A stretch of 64,000 nucleotides of DNA from Pseudisothecium myosuroides (GCA_951799445.1 OX637295.1:6014001-6078000), one strand, 5' to 3'; counted from the first letter of the stretch, positions 25,720-35,575 are shown. Made by a program: numbers and translations. The notes: generated by a model from the letters alone, not told the origin.

Positions 25720-26298
25720 TGTTTACACTGTCTTAGCAACGGTCCCACCCTGGTGATATTCTGGGACAGCAGTGTGGCCTATAAAACGGAGACTCCCTTC
25801 ATTGTTTTCATGAGCCAGTCTGTTAGCAAGAGTGCACACAAGGCGAAGTTCCTGTGAAAATTTCCTGTGAAGTTACAGTCCCTTGGGTTGATCATGGAGC
25901 AAACATCACCTCTCTTCTCCGGTGCTGAACATGCCTCTGATGTTCATGTCCCTGTGAAGGATGCTGGTGTGCACGATTTGAATGGTAAGCCTCCAGCCCT
26001 TCAGCTGGTCCTTGTTTTTTGGGTACAAAAGTTCAGTATGAGAGGAACATGCCGCATTCTGCAGTTTAATTTGCCACAGGCAGTGCTTGTTGTTGTGCAT
26101 CTGGAGGGCTGTCCAGTACAATGTCCTCCCAATAGACTGCTGAAAGGGAGAAGGCCGGAAGCAGTCATTTTGGGAGGGCACTGTACAGTACAGAGCGTTT
26201 CCTGTCCTGGGATTTCTGCGGGTATTTTTCTGATTCTTCACTTGTGTGTGGTGGCAACTAAAGCGCAAATGCAGGCTTTGTGCAATATCTCCCAATAG
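25720..26298 (+). pseudogene. GAT-like amino-acid transporter first exon, orphan copy
   Basis: Bases 25893-25985 encode MEQTSPLFSGAEHASDVHV and then KDAG. This matches MDQPSPLFSAAEDASDVDV...KDAG from exon 1 of the GAT gene at 61819. Upstream sequence also shows resemblance (GGTCCCACC.TGGTGA near 25740 and 61702). A TATA-like CTATAAAA sits near 25780. After DAG the conserved ALFVLESKG is replaced by VHDLNGK, and none of the following transporter exons is present; the open frame just runs on to 26298. I read it as a detached, non-functional copy of the 5' end of a GAT gene, though a short chimeric transcript cannot be excluded. Confidence 0.7.
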
Positions 26299-27165
26299 TT
26301 TCTACTTCACCTTTGAAATTTGCTGTTCACTGCTGAATAGATTGTGTCTCTACAGTTCCAGTCCAGGCTAGCATACTAGCAAACTGTTTCTGGCATGTAT
26401 GGATACTTGCACCTCAGTGCCAATGAAAGGGGAGGATCGGCAGTATACCTGTTAGTGTATTGTGAACTCATGAAAATGTGAAAAGTACTTGTATTCAATC
26501 TATAATTAAATTTAAACAAAATGATCAATTTTGGTATATAATCTAATTTGTCAATTAAATATGGTAAGTATAGTAGTAAAACCAAATATATTGATATGTT
26601 CTATGAATCATGTTTTGTAAGTTTTTAAAAAACCCACCATCTAATAATTCCTCTTAGTTGCATTCTGTAATACGTCTCCACAATACTAGATATTTGAAAT
26701 ACCTCTTGGTCCTTAAGAGATTAAATAACTGTGACCATCTCTAAATACTCTTGTATGTAGCCATCTTTCTTTCATTTTTGAAAATGTGCCAACAGAAGTC
26801 ATCCACCTTCAAAATAGTAAATCACTTTGAAGTCATGTTCATAGTTGTTTTCATCCTAAATTCATCCAATTTTTTTAAGATCTGAAAAAAAGATTGCAAA
26901 AAAAGATGTAGTTCTTGATCACCAAAGTAGACAATTATTATTAATGCAATGGTGCAATTTGGCCCCCATAGTTCCTGTCTAGCTTCATTTTAGATGTTCT
27001 ATTGACTGGTCAAGAATCTTTCATAAAAAAACAAGTGGCAATAAAATCTAAAAGCATTCATTCTTTACTAATGAATATGAAATTTATAACTTGTCTCGTT
27101 TTGAGTCAATTTTGAAGACCCAAAGATTGAATTTGTCTTGCTCAGGGACCAAGATTGTGGAGCTC
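26299..27165. other. AT-rich upstream region of the MTPSL gene
   Basis: No gene seen. The open frame of the synthase extends upstream to 27091 without an ATG. A possible splice acceptor, TTGCTCAG, lies at about 27137-27144, so a short upstream exon cannot be ruled out. No clear TATA box was identified. Confidence 0.4.
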
Positions 27166-28251
27166 ATGGATCAAATTTCACCTGCCAAACTTGCGTCCAC
27201 AGTTAATGATCAGCTCCCCCCCTTGCTCTCTATGATCATTGATGGCCTTCCACCATTGCAGCAATCCAAGTACGTAAACGAGGCCGAAAAACGCTTGGAC
27301 CAGTATGTTGAGCGCTATCCAAGTGTCCTTTCTTTGGGCCCCTATTGTCGTGTGGGCCTTTCTCTAGGAAGCTACGGGCACCCTGGAGTAATCAACGTCG
27401 ATCGTCTGGTGGTGATTTCCATCAATTATGCATTACTGTTCTTGGTGGATGATCTCTTTTTTGACACCCCGGATGAATCTCTTCGGGAGCAGTACGGCAT
27501 TAGTTGCAATACAAGTGGAAGTCCCAAAAAAATTCAAGAATATCTCGACCACTTGGATGCGATTTTCATGCAGCAAGTACAACCAAGCATTCCCACTCCT
27601 TTGATTGAGACCATAATGTGGGAGGTAGGACGGGACACATTGAGGTTGTCCAACCCTAAATGGTTCAATCATTATGTTGCAGATGTCATGGAACACCACC
27701 GCGCAAATGTTGATAGCCAAACGGATATTGTCCAAGGCCATGGCTTATGGTTCCAGGACTTGGAGTCATATACTATTATGCGTATTGAAAATGTTGGTGG
27801 GAGATTTGTTCAAATGCTAGTAGAGTTTGCTAGCGACACCTACATTCCAGATGTATTGAGGACAAATCCGTACTTCGAAAGTTTAACCACAACAACTTCC
27901 ATCCATATTGGATTTGCAAACGATGTCTTCTCATACCACAAGGAGAGCTGCCTTGAACAAAACCCTCGCAATTTGATCACTGTGATGATGGAATGTGAAG
28001 GGAAGCCTTTTGTCCAGACGGTGCATATGGCAATAGACTTAACGAACACATATGCTCGTGCAATCATGGATTTGGAGGTTGAAGCTTGGAACACTCTTTT
28101 GCAAAATTACTTGCAAGATATCAAAGCACTCATTGCTGGAAATGTTTACTTCAGTATCATGGACTATCGCTATCGGCATCCCGATTCAGCTTTTCCAGAG
28201 TTGAGAGACATGCCCAGTAGTTGGAAAATCCCTCTTCATATTGTTGTTTGA
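27166..28251 (+). CDS. MTPSL: Microbial-type terpene synthase-like protein (MTPSL), intact, no intron in the ORF
   Basis: Class I terpene synthase of the microbial type known from non-seed plants. It ionises a prenyl diphosphate (farnesyl or geranyl diphosphate is usual) and cyclises it to a mono- or sesquiterpene. Starting at the first ATG, the protein has 361 residues, the normal single-domain length. The Asp-rich metal site DDLFFD is at residues 95-100. The second metal site NDVFSYHKE, fitting NDxxSxxxE, is at 252-260. A C-terminal Arg-Tyr pair lies at 335-336 in DYRYRHP. No transit peptide is evident, so cytosol is likely. The ORF is uninterrupted and all key residues are present, so it should be active. 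Plant classical terpene synthases are larger and intron-rich; this gene type is thought to have entered plants from microbes. A broken partial duplicate lies 5 kb upstream. The exact product cannot be read from sequence. Confidence 0.93.
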   Translation: MDQISPAKLASTVNDQLPPLLSMIIDGLPPLQQSKYVNEAEKRLDQYVERYPSVLSLGPYCRVGLSLGSYGHPGVINVDRLVVISINYALLFLVDDLFFDTPDESLREQYGISCNTSGSPKKIQEYLDHLDAIFMQQVQPSIPTPLIETIMWEVGRDTLRLSNPKWFNHYVADVMEHHRANVDSQTDIVQGHGLWFQDLESYTIMRIENVGGRFVQMLVEFASDTYIPDVLRTNPYFESLTTTTSIHIGFANDVFSYHKESCLEQNPRNLITVMMECEGKPFVQTVHMAIDLTNTYARAIMDLEVEAWNTLLQNYLQDIKALIAGNVYFSIMDYRYRHPDSAFPELRDMPSSWKIPLHIVV

Positions 28252-28769
28252 TGGGACAATTGTGTCTACCAATGTATGCTTTCACTACCTATATATCCTA
28301 GAAGATAGCAGTAGTAAATAACATGTCTGAACTGAGTCTCCATGTTGCTTCTAGAGTTGGTAGTGAGATTATATGGAACAGACAGAGGCCTGAGCCTTGT
28401 TTGTTCTCTTAGTTTTCTTTTCTTCTCTTTCTTTTGTTTGTCCAGCCTTCGGGCTTGGCGACTGTGTAACTGTTGATTTGCAATGGATTACCATTTATCT
28501 TATCTAAAAAGAAAAAGAAAAAAACTGAGTCTCCATGACTGTGTCCCTGTCTTGTTCCCTGCCAGGCCATCTGTGGCTAGCAGGCTGTGTTTTTCTTCTT
28601 TGCAATGGAATTCCGTTTCATTTGTTTCAAAATTAAATAAAAAATAAACTCAGTCTCCATGCCAAGTGAATGGGAAAAGTTGAATTTGGAGACTTTGTAA
28701 GGACAGTGCATGCTTCATCTTGATTTACATAAAATATTGCATTGTTATCCTTAGTCCTTTCCATACATT
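28252..28769. repeat. 3' flank of MTPSL with repeated segments
   Basis: ACTGAGTCTCCATG or a one-base variant occurs three times (28331, 28524, 28648). Between them are two related segments ending in TTTGCAATGGATTACCATTT and TTTGCAATGGAATTCCGTTT followed by A-rich tails. Such ends resemble the 3' ends of plant LINE-type elements, but I see no coding remnant, so that identity is a guess. Confidence 0.35.
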
Positions 28770-29350
28770 CAGTGACTCCAGTAATAAGCTTCCCAACTGA
28801 TTGCCTGTGTTGATGTCAATGACACGGAGAGTAACACTTCATCACCAGTGAAGTCTTCAGTAACGGCTAACAACTTGTGGTTTGGACTGACCTGCCATGT
28901 AATAAAAGAATAAGGAGTAAACAAATTATGGATGCAAAGTGCACCATTCAACACCTGAGACTTATATAAACCCTGCAATAAGCAAGGCAAACACACCAAT
29001 TCCTTGATAATCAATAGTCTTGGCCAAGCAAAGAATAAATTTTCCACACACGATATACTGTAAAGCTTGACTTGTCAAAGGGCCCCAAAGTTGATGAAAA
29101 AGTATGATGATAATAAGCAAAAGCAACGATAAACAAATCCAGACTTAGTTTACTTGAACTTCCCCCACATAATAGAACTCATACTCTCGAGCTTAATATT
29201 TTCATGCAACCTCACGTGCTCCACTTTGTCAACATGGCTAGGACCTTCCCCTCCAGTTGCCATTGCACAATGCATTGTTCACCCTTCAAGTTCTTGGAAA
29301 AATAGAAGAGTGGACCATTTCGTTGAGGCGCCGGAGCATCCATAACATTC
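28770..29350 (-). pseudogene. Oligopeptidase B (protease II, S9A) relic, two decayed exons
   Basis: On the minus strand, about 29350-29154 reads PAPQRNGPLFYFSKNLKGEQ, then in a second frame EGPSHVDKVEHVRLHENI, then in a third frame AREYEFYYVGEVQ, followed by a GTAAAC donor. After a ~240-base intron-like gap ending CATGGCAG, bases 28913 to about 28770 read VSPNHKLLAVTEDFTGDE and, after another frameshift, VIDINTGNQLGS. The order and spacing follow the N-terminal propeller region of oligopeptidase B, a serine peptidase cutting after Arg or Lys. The catalytic domain is absent. At least three frameshifts make it non-functional. Retained intron borders show it came from genomic DNA. Confidence 0.75.
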
Positions 29351-29388
29351 AGTAGCAGTAACTGGCTCTGCCCTCCCCCGAACGAAAT

Positions 29389-29449
29389 GGTGTGGAATAT
29401 ACCACATCATTTCATCCGAGGGATGAAATGGTGCGGTATATTCCGCACC
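29389..29449. repeat. Short hairpin, two 28-base arms with a 5-base loop
   Basis: Arm 29389-29416 starts GGTGTGGAATATACCACATC and is the near-perfect complement of 29422-29449, with two mismatched pairs. Each arm also contains its own smaller palindrome around GGAATAT. A sequence just upstream (CATAACATTCAGTAGCA, 29341) recurs at 9433, also followed by a GGTGTGGAATAT-like stretch, so this may be part of a dispersed element. Confidence 0.75.
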
Positions 29450-29686
29450 ATATCAATAACTACTGATTTCGTGCGGACAGTTGTCAATATTTGTTAGAAT
29501 TGAATTTCGAGCTCGCGCCGCGCCTGTACACTAAAGTAGTGGAAAATAAAAAATTTCCAAGTAAAACTGAATACAAAACAATAGGAACTTTAAACAAAAT
29601 GCTAATGGATTCATTGAGAGTATTGAATTCTATGTTATTGTAGAATTACCTCACTTTGAATTGGAACCCATTTATGCATTCTGCTT

Positions 29687-30313
29687 CCGAAGTGAGAAGA
29701 CAACTCTTTATATTCACATGGAGTGGTAGGAGGTAGAGCAATCCATGTGGGATAAATAAAATAGAATTGGAGGCTCTCATGCACTCATAGTTAAGTAAAA
29801 AACAAAGAATTGTGTTAAAAGTAGAATTTCAGTCCTCGTTTAGGCATAGTAAAATAACTTTTTTCAAAAAACTTTGAACTAAAAAAAGTTGTTAAATGAA
29901 GATAAGTTTCACCTCCAAAAATCCGTTTGGGATTTTGAATCTCCAATAAAAAGTTATGAATAAATTTCGGAGAGGGTTTGGAATGGATTTTTAAATGACT
30001 TTGTAGAAAATGTCCATTAAAAATCCTCTCCAAAATTTATTCATAACTTTTGATTGGAGATTCAAAATCCCAAACGGATTTTTGGAGGTGAAACTTATCT
30101 TCATTTACCAACTTTTTTTATTTCAAAGTTTTTTGAAAAAAGTTATTTTACTATTCCTAAACGAGGTCTGAAATTCTACTTTTAACAGAGTTCTTTGTTT
30201 TTACTTAACTATGAGTGCATGAGAACCTACAAATTCTATTTTATTTATCCCACATGGATTGCTCTACCTCCTACCAGACCATGTGTATATATAGAATTAT
30301 CTTTCACCCTGAA
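29687..30313. mobile_element. Long fold-back element, arms ~285 bases, centre near 30000
   Basis: The two halves are near-perfect reverse complements around a ~50-base loop (about 29976-30024). Landmarks are GGTAGGAGGTAGAGCAATCC on the left and GGATTGCTCTACCTCCTACC on the right, with weaker complementarity outward to about 29687 and 30313. No protein is encoded. Two less perfect relatives lie at 35002-35374 and 38096-38466. Confidence 0.88.
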
Positions 30314-31030
30314 ATCCAAAATAAGTTATTGATTGCAAGTATTAACAAGGCATTAGTGTACTACTCATTGGATTCTTTGCCAACATCTTTCACTACAATA
30401 TTTGATGATTTGTATTTCTAGTCCTAAAATTAAGAAAAAAAAATGGAACATACCATAATAAACTGTCACTATCTTGGTACCGAAGCTTACATAAATTAAG
30501 TGGGGATGAAAGTCGTGGATGAGGACTTCGGAGAGGAAAAGGCAGCCTCTCTGAAGGCTATTGAATGTTATGTCATCCTCTTTTATTTTACATTGCATTT
30601 CTTGATAAACAAACTCTTACAAATCCGTAGTAACTTATCTGTCATGCATGAGAAAAGTTGGAAGTAACTTAGTCTAGATTGAATCAAGCCAAGGGCAGCA
30701 ATAAATTCTGCACTTGACATATTCATTTGATTTTTCAGTGTAGTCTTGAACTCTGGCACCCCCAAATATGATTACTGCCAAGATTTGCTCATGTTTTGAT
30801 ATTCTTTTGGTTTGGATCATTTGGCTATGAAAAGGAGACAAAACGTGAAGTTTTTTTTCCAGAAAACTTCAAATTAAAAAAAAAAACTTGGATGAAATTT
30901 CCAAATTGTGGATGAAAACAAAATTATGGATATGTGATATGTGCTAATGTGATATTTTCTAATCAATATGTGAGTGAATGTTGAAATTTGGAGCACCACT
31001 ATAACATTTTATACCACCACTTTGGCAGTT
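30314..31030. other. AT-rich stretch
   Basis: No gene or clear repeat was recognised. The minus-strand ORFs 30598-30365 and 30765-30583 do not resemble known proteins. Confidence 0.45.
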
Positions 31031-31044
31031 CGTAGAAAATGAAG

Positions 31045-31252
31045 AACAAACCTACTAATCCGCATCCTCATCAACAGCACCGGCTACAGCAACACCGGCG
31101 ACTGGATCTTTGCCGTGTGGATGGGCATTGGCACTGGAGTCTTCATTGACCTCGTGGAATAATCACAAGCTCCTGCACAAGGAGCAAGCGCTCTTTCGGT
31201 GGCTAGTTTTCCTCATGGATTGCATAATTCTTGTTGGTTTGATCTGGGTCTA
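31045..31252 (+). pseudogene. Possible membrane-protein C-terminal relic
   Basis: A GC-rich island in AT-rich DNA. It reads RILINSTGYSNTGDWIFAV then GIGTGVFIDLVE in one frame. After a stop and a frame change it reads NHKLLHKEQALFRWLVFLMD and CIILVGLIWV, then a TAA. The two hydrophobic stretches suggest a membrane protein tail. I do not recognise the family. The stop codon lies exactly where the next short transposon begins. Confidence 0.3.
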
Positions 31253-31566
31253 AGGTAGCAGCACCCATAATCGTCAATTTAAGGGTTTTGAACTTGATTA
31301 TTATTAGTAGACATCCACCAAGTTGTAGGATCCTATTAGCAAGAGAAAAATAATTCATGTATACTTTTGAATGTATTATTTGGATACTGTGAGAATAAGT
31401 GATGAATTTTTAAAGAGCCTACTACAAATGCACCTATTACCAACACTAGTGTCTGATATTCAAATGTAGTACATCCTTGTAATTACATCTATTCACTTCC
31501 ACAGATTTTCCAAGATTTTAAGGGTGATGGTTATGGGTATAGTGATGGTTATAGATGCTGCTACCT
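31253..31566. mobile_element. AGGTA-type MITE
   Basis: The left end AGGTAGCAGCACCCAT and the right end GATGCTGCTACCT are imperfect inverted repeats. TA flanks both sides at 31251-31252 and 31567-31568. There is no coding sequence. Confidence 0.75.
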
Positions 31567-31673
31567 TAAAGAGTGTTGTTACTGAGGGTCTTAGGATCAA
31601 ATTTAGACCTACTTCTAGATCAGATTCACCTTGCAAACATCACCCCCAACACCAAATGTGAACATACTTTAAC

Positions 31674-32447
31674 AGTCACTATGACGTGTGTGCACATGTG
31701 TGCACATGCCTCAAACACAGTTTTGCTGAACACACAGATACCTGGTGCTGATGTCATTGACTGCACACACACACACAAACAATATTCATCAACTCCTAAA
31801 AGAACACGGCCTTTTCACCCTCCAAGCATGGGAGAGTGTGGCCTAAGAAACACCATGGAAGAGTGGTCACATGTAATTGTCACTTTCGAGTCACCAGACA
31901 GAGCTTACAATCACTCGTACAGTTTGGCTGAGCACACAAAGCAGAGTTGCTGATGGCATCATCACCAGGCTTGAAAAAAAAGGCCAAAAAAGGGTGGGAC
32001 ATCCAGTTTTGAGGTCGCGGAGATTGAAAGGTGATAGCTGCACTCATGGCCTCTTAAGAGGCCACCAGCAACGTCAAGTGCATGCTACCGTAGCTTGAGA
32101 TTACCACTTCAGTTGTTGTGATTTGTGAAACGTTTGTGTAACACGATTCTTCATTCTCCATCTTGACTGTCTCGAGTGCACGTAGGAATTTGTGCTGAGG
32201 AATTAAGTTGAGGCAGATCACAAAACCGGCAGACAGTCCAGGAGGATGTCCACAATCAAGAAAACAGAGAGAAGTAGAACTGATTTTGTCCAGAGAGTAC
32301 GTCAGTATATGCCGTGGATCAGAGAGTTCAAGATTGCAAACAGCATGACGAAGTGCCATTGCTGCTGGCAAAGCTCAAAGGAGTTCAAGAGTGCAAAAAA
32401 GGGGACATTCAACACTCTGAAACAAGGGCTTCCAACAACTCAATATG
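31674..32447 (-). repeat. Right arm of the ~0.8 kb inverted repeat pair
   Basis: Reverse complement of 24676-25478. It contains the same GGCCTCTTAAGAGGCC palindrome near 32049. With its partner it brackets 6.2 kb containing the intact MTPSL gene, the oligopeptidase relic, the GAT exon copy and the fold-back element. A 22-base piece inside it (near 32360) reappears inverted at about 32636. Confidence 0.85.
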
Positions 32448-32807
32448 TCCAGTCCAGTAATTAATCAACAACTCAACTATACTAGGCATCAGACTACTGT
32501 TCTTTTGATGATAATCCAATGTAGAATTAGTTCACAAAGCGAACAGCCTTACGATTAGTGTTATTTTGATGTCAGGTTCTAAAGAAAACTACATTGACGT
32601 AATATCAGCGATACAGGAGTCACTTACAAAGGCGTTGAGCTTTGCCAGCAGCAATAGAAATTTCAACAGAAGCTCAAGAACACAGACATGCACAATGCGA
32701 GGCCGGAGACTGAAATTATTATTGAGTAGAAGTGCCGCAGGAGGTGAAATTCCGTTGGAAAATTCGGGGAAAGTGATGCAAGAGGAAGGGAACTCTTCTT
32801 TGTCTTA

Positions 32808-33082
32808 AGGTAGGTATCCCAAAACCGTCACTAATTGATACTGTGCCTAATTACTACTATTAGACTGTTCAAATTCTTCTATATTATTATTGGCAAGGGA
32901 AAGGAGGTTCCAACACACCAAAGAACGCAACATTTGGATACTGTATGCAAAAGTTATGAAGGAATAAAGTTTGGTTCTAAAAGCATTTCTTTCACAAAGG
33001 TACATACAGTAACTGATTTTGGAGATGTATACACATTGAAGATGGCGCTTTAAGTTCAGTGGCGCGTTTGGGATGCCTACCT
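32808..33082. mobile_element. AGGTA-type MITE
   Basis: The ends are AGGTAGGTATCCCAAAACC and, inverted, GTTTGGGATGCCTACCT. TA flanks both sides at 32806-32807 and 33083-33084. There is no coding sequence. Confidence 0.78.
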
Positions 33083-33360
33083 TAAGGCATGTGCACACCT
33101 GGTGTTTGCAAACTGTACCAATGTGCCCTGTGCCGTTGCCACAACCAAAACAAAAGTAAAAGTATTTTTATTTATTTTTTAGAACTGAAAATAATTCAAA
33201 AATCCATAACTTTCCCACTATCAGTCTAAACGCCACAACACCAAGCCCGTGCACCCCTCCTCGCCGAGGGCTTTCCGATGGTACCAAGCATGCCTCCGAG
33301 GGACGCACGGTCCGGGAGATCTCAACGTGACAAACAAACAAAACAAACAACCAAACTTAA
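33083..33360. repeat. Dispersed repeat family, copy 1 of 3
   Basis: Shares ordered blocks with 53480-53750, including ATCCATAACTTTCCCAC, TGCACCCCTCCT and GAGGGCTTTCC. It ends in AACAAAC repeats followed by CTTAAGGTAT. A shorter third copy lies at about 41240-41330. No terminal inverted repeat is clear and nothing is encoded. Confidence 0.7.
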
Positions 33361-33475
33361 GGTATGGATGTGCTAAAAGATAAAATCTCATAAGAAGAAG
33401 AAAATAATCATAATTATGATGCAGCCCATTCCTATACATATAGCAGACAGTCATTGGAAAAGGAGGAACAAGTTA

Positions 33476-34248
33476 CAGTGGCTCGCATAAGTATTTGTAC
33501 ACTTTAGAAATTGCCATAACTAATTGAAAAATTTGATCTTTTCAACAAATTTTGAACATGTTGAAATTCAGGTAACATAATTGTATAAAATGATTTTTCA
33601 AAATTTTTAAAAGTCTTTTTGATATTTTTTATAATTTAATCAAGTGAAAAAAACTTTTATTAAAAGTAAAAAATTTTAAAGATTTTTTAGTATTTGGAAT
33701 GAGAATTCTTTTTAGAATTTTTTGGTAGGAATTCTTCAAACTTTGAAACTTTATTGAGTGAAATATTATTGACTAAAGTATGGCTCCAAATTTTTACATT
33801 TCTTATAATTCACTCCAAAAATCTCCAAAAACTCATGGAAAATAATATATGAACATTTCATACACTTTTCAAATTTTACACATTTTTTGGAGATTTTTGG
33901 AGTGAATTATAAGAAATGTAAAAATTTGGAGCCATACTTTAGTCAATAATATTTCACTCAATAAAGTTTCAAAGTTTGAAGAATTCCTACCAAAAAATTC
34001 TAAAAAGAATTCTCATTCCAAATACTAAAAAATCTTTAAAAAAATTTACTTTTAATAAAAGTTTTTTTCACTAATAAATTTGATTAAATTATAGAAAATA
34101 TCAAAAAGACTTTTTAAAATTTTGAAAAATCATTTTATACAATTATGTTATCTGAACTTCAACCTGTCCAAAATTTGTTGGGAAAAATCTAATTTTCCAA
34201 TTAGTTATGGCAATTTCTAAAGTGCACGAATACTTATGCGAGCCACTG
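33476..34248. mobile_element. Tc1/mariner-type fold-back element with CAGTGGCTCGC ends
   Basis: The left end reads CAGTGGCTCGCATAAGTATT and the right end is its complement, finishing GCGAGCCACTG. TA flanks both sides. TA target sites and CAGTG-type ends are typical of Tc1/mariner transposons. The two halves are complementary along almost their whole length, meeting near 33862, so the element is a giant hairpin. There is no transposase. Confidence 0.9.
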
Positions 34249-34482
34249 TACATAACCTATATGAGTTGTTTTACCTCCTATTACCCTACTTCTATAAAGA
34301 TTATGTTTATACACCTCCATCACCTCACAACACAAGTGACTATCAAATCAATGTGGGGTGGTTGTCGAATATATCAATATTCTTAATTATAATGCCTAAG
34401 TTCATTTTGGACTTTCATTAATTATTTGACAAAAATTTAATTTTTATTATTAAATAAAGATTTTCATCATAATTATGTCCAG

Positions 34483-34606
34483 TAATTGGTATGCATCCCT
34501 TGGTTATGGAAAATAACTTTGGGCTGGTACCTCTCTCGCCGCTCCCGCAGTTTGGCAGGAACTAGCCCAAGGTTATTTCCCATAACCAAGGGTTGCATAT
34601 CAATTA
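34483..34606. mobile_element. Small hairpin element, ~124 bases
   Basis: Left arm AATTGGTATGCATCCCTTGG continuing through GGTTATGGAAAATAAC is matched by its complement ending GGGTTGCATATCAATT. The loop is a short GC-rich stretch. CCAGT-like sequence on both sides may be a target duplication, but the borders are uncertain. Confidence 0.7.
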
Positions 34607-34894
34607 CCCAGTCCTTTTTCTTAACAGGAGTTCAGGTTCAGAATTGTTGTAATTGTTTATAGTGATGTGCACTTCTCACATGGCTCTTACTTTCTTCAAC
34701 CGTCCTCTACACATCCCAATTACTTGTAGCCAAAGGTTACTTCAACAGAAAATAATTAAAATTTCAAAGTCCAATGATTTTTAAAATTAACAAGTCACAT
34801 TGCTAAATCCAAGGAAAATTAGTTGTAAAAAAAGTCAAAATACTAGAAAAGATATCCATACAACTTCATGCCAACACATGTCCATCAAGTAATA

Positions 34895-35575
34895 GGTGGA
34901 GAGGTTGTTTTTATAATGAAATCCATTGTCCATCATGAATCCTCAAAGGGTACGGGACAATTTGAAGATGAAAGCTTGACCGCTCATTGTCAAAATGCAA
35001 GGAATTGTGTTCTATGTAAAACTTCAGACCTTATTTTGGTATAGTAAAATAACTTTTTTCAATAAACTCTAAGCTAAGAAATGTTGGAAAATCAACCTAA
35101 ATTCCATATCCAAGAACCCATTTGCAATTTTGAGCCTCCAAAAAAAGTTATGGACAAAATTCAGAGAGGATGTTTGAAAATGTTGAAGAAAATATCCCTC
35201 CCAACCCCTCTTTGAATTGTATCCCTAACTTTTGATTGGAGGCTTGAAATCTCAAACGGATTTTTGAAGACGAAAATTAGCTTGATTTACCAACTTTTTT
35301 TAGTTCAAATTTTCTTAAAACAAAATATTCTACTATGCCAAAATGAGGTCTTAAGTTCTACATTGAACACAATTTATGCTTTTGACTTAATTAGGTATGA
35401 GCGATTGAGTTTCTATTTAAATCTAATTTACATATTCCACATGGGTTCACATGATTCACCTCCTACCACCCCACTTGTATAAAGAGATTGTCTATACATC
35501 CTCTATTACTCACATCCAAAGTGACTTTAGAATCTATATGAGGTGGTTGTCACAAAAATTTCAATATTTTTTATT
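34895..35575. mobile_element. Fold-back element, relative of 29687-30313
   Basis: The palindromic core is 35002-35374 with centre near 35188. Flanking parts are shared with other copies: the left ~100 bases match 37985-38095 (both carry CTTGACCGCTCATTGTCAA), and the right end from CACCTCCTACC matches 34270-34385. It is diverged and non-coding. Confidence 0.75.

Noticed and set aside
29815..30033. 72-codon minus-strand ORF in the fold-back element
   Set aside because: It lies inside one arm and the loop of a palindrome; low-complexity Phe/Lys-rich translation of AT-rich DNA.
32246..32464. 72-codon ORF in the right inverted repeat, with a counterpart in the left arm
   Set aside because: The frame is not conserved between the arms (the same residues fall in two frames on the left) and the sequence matches no family, so coding is not supported.
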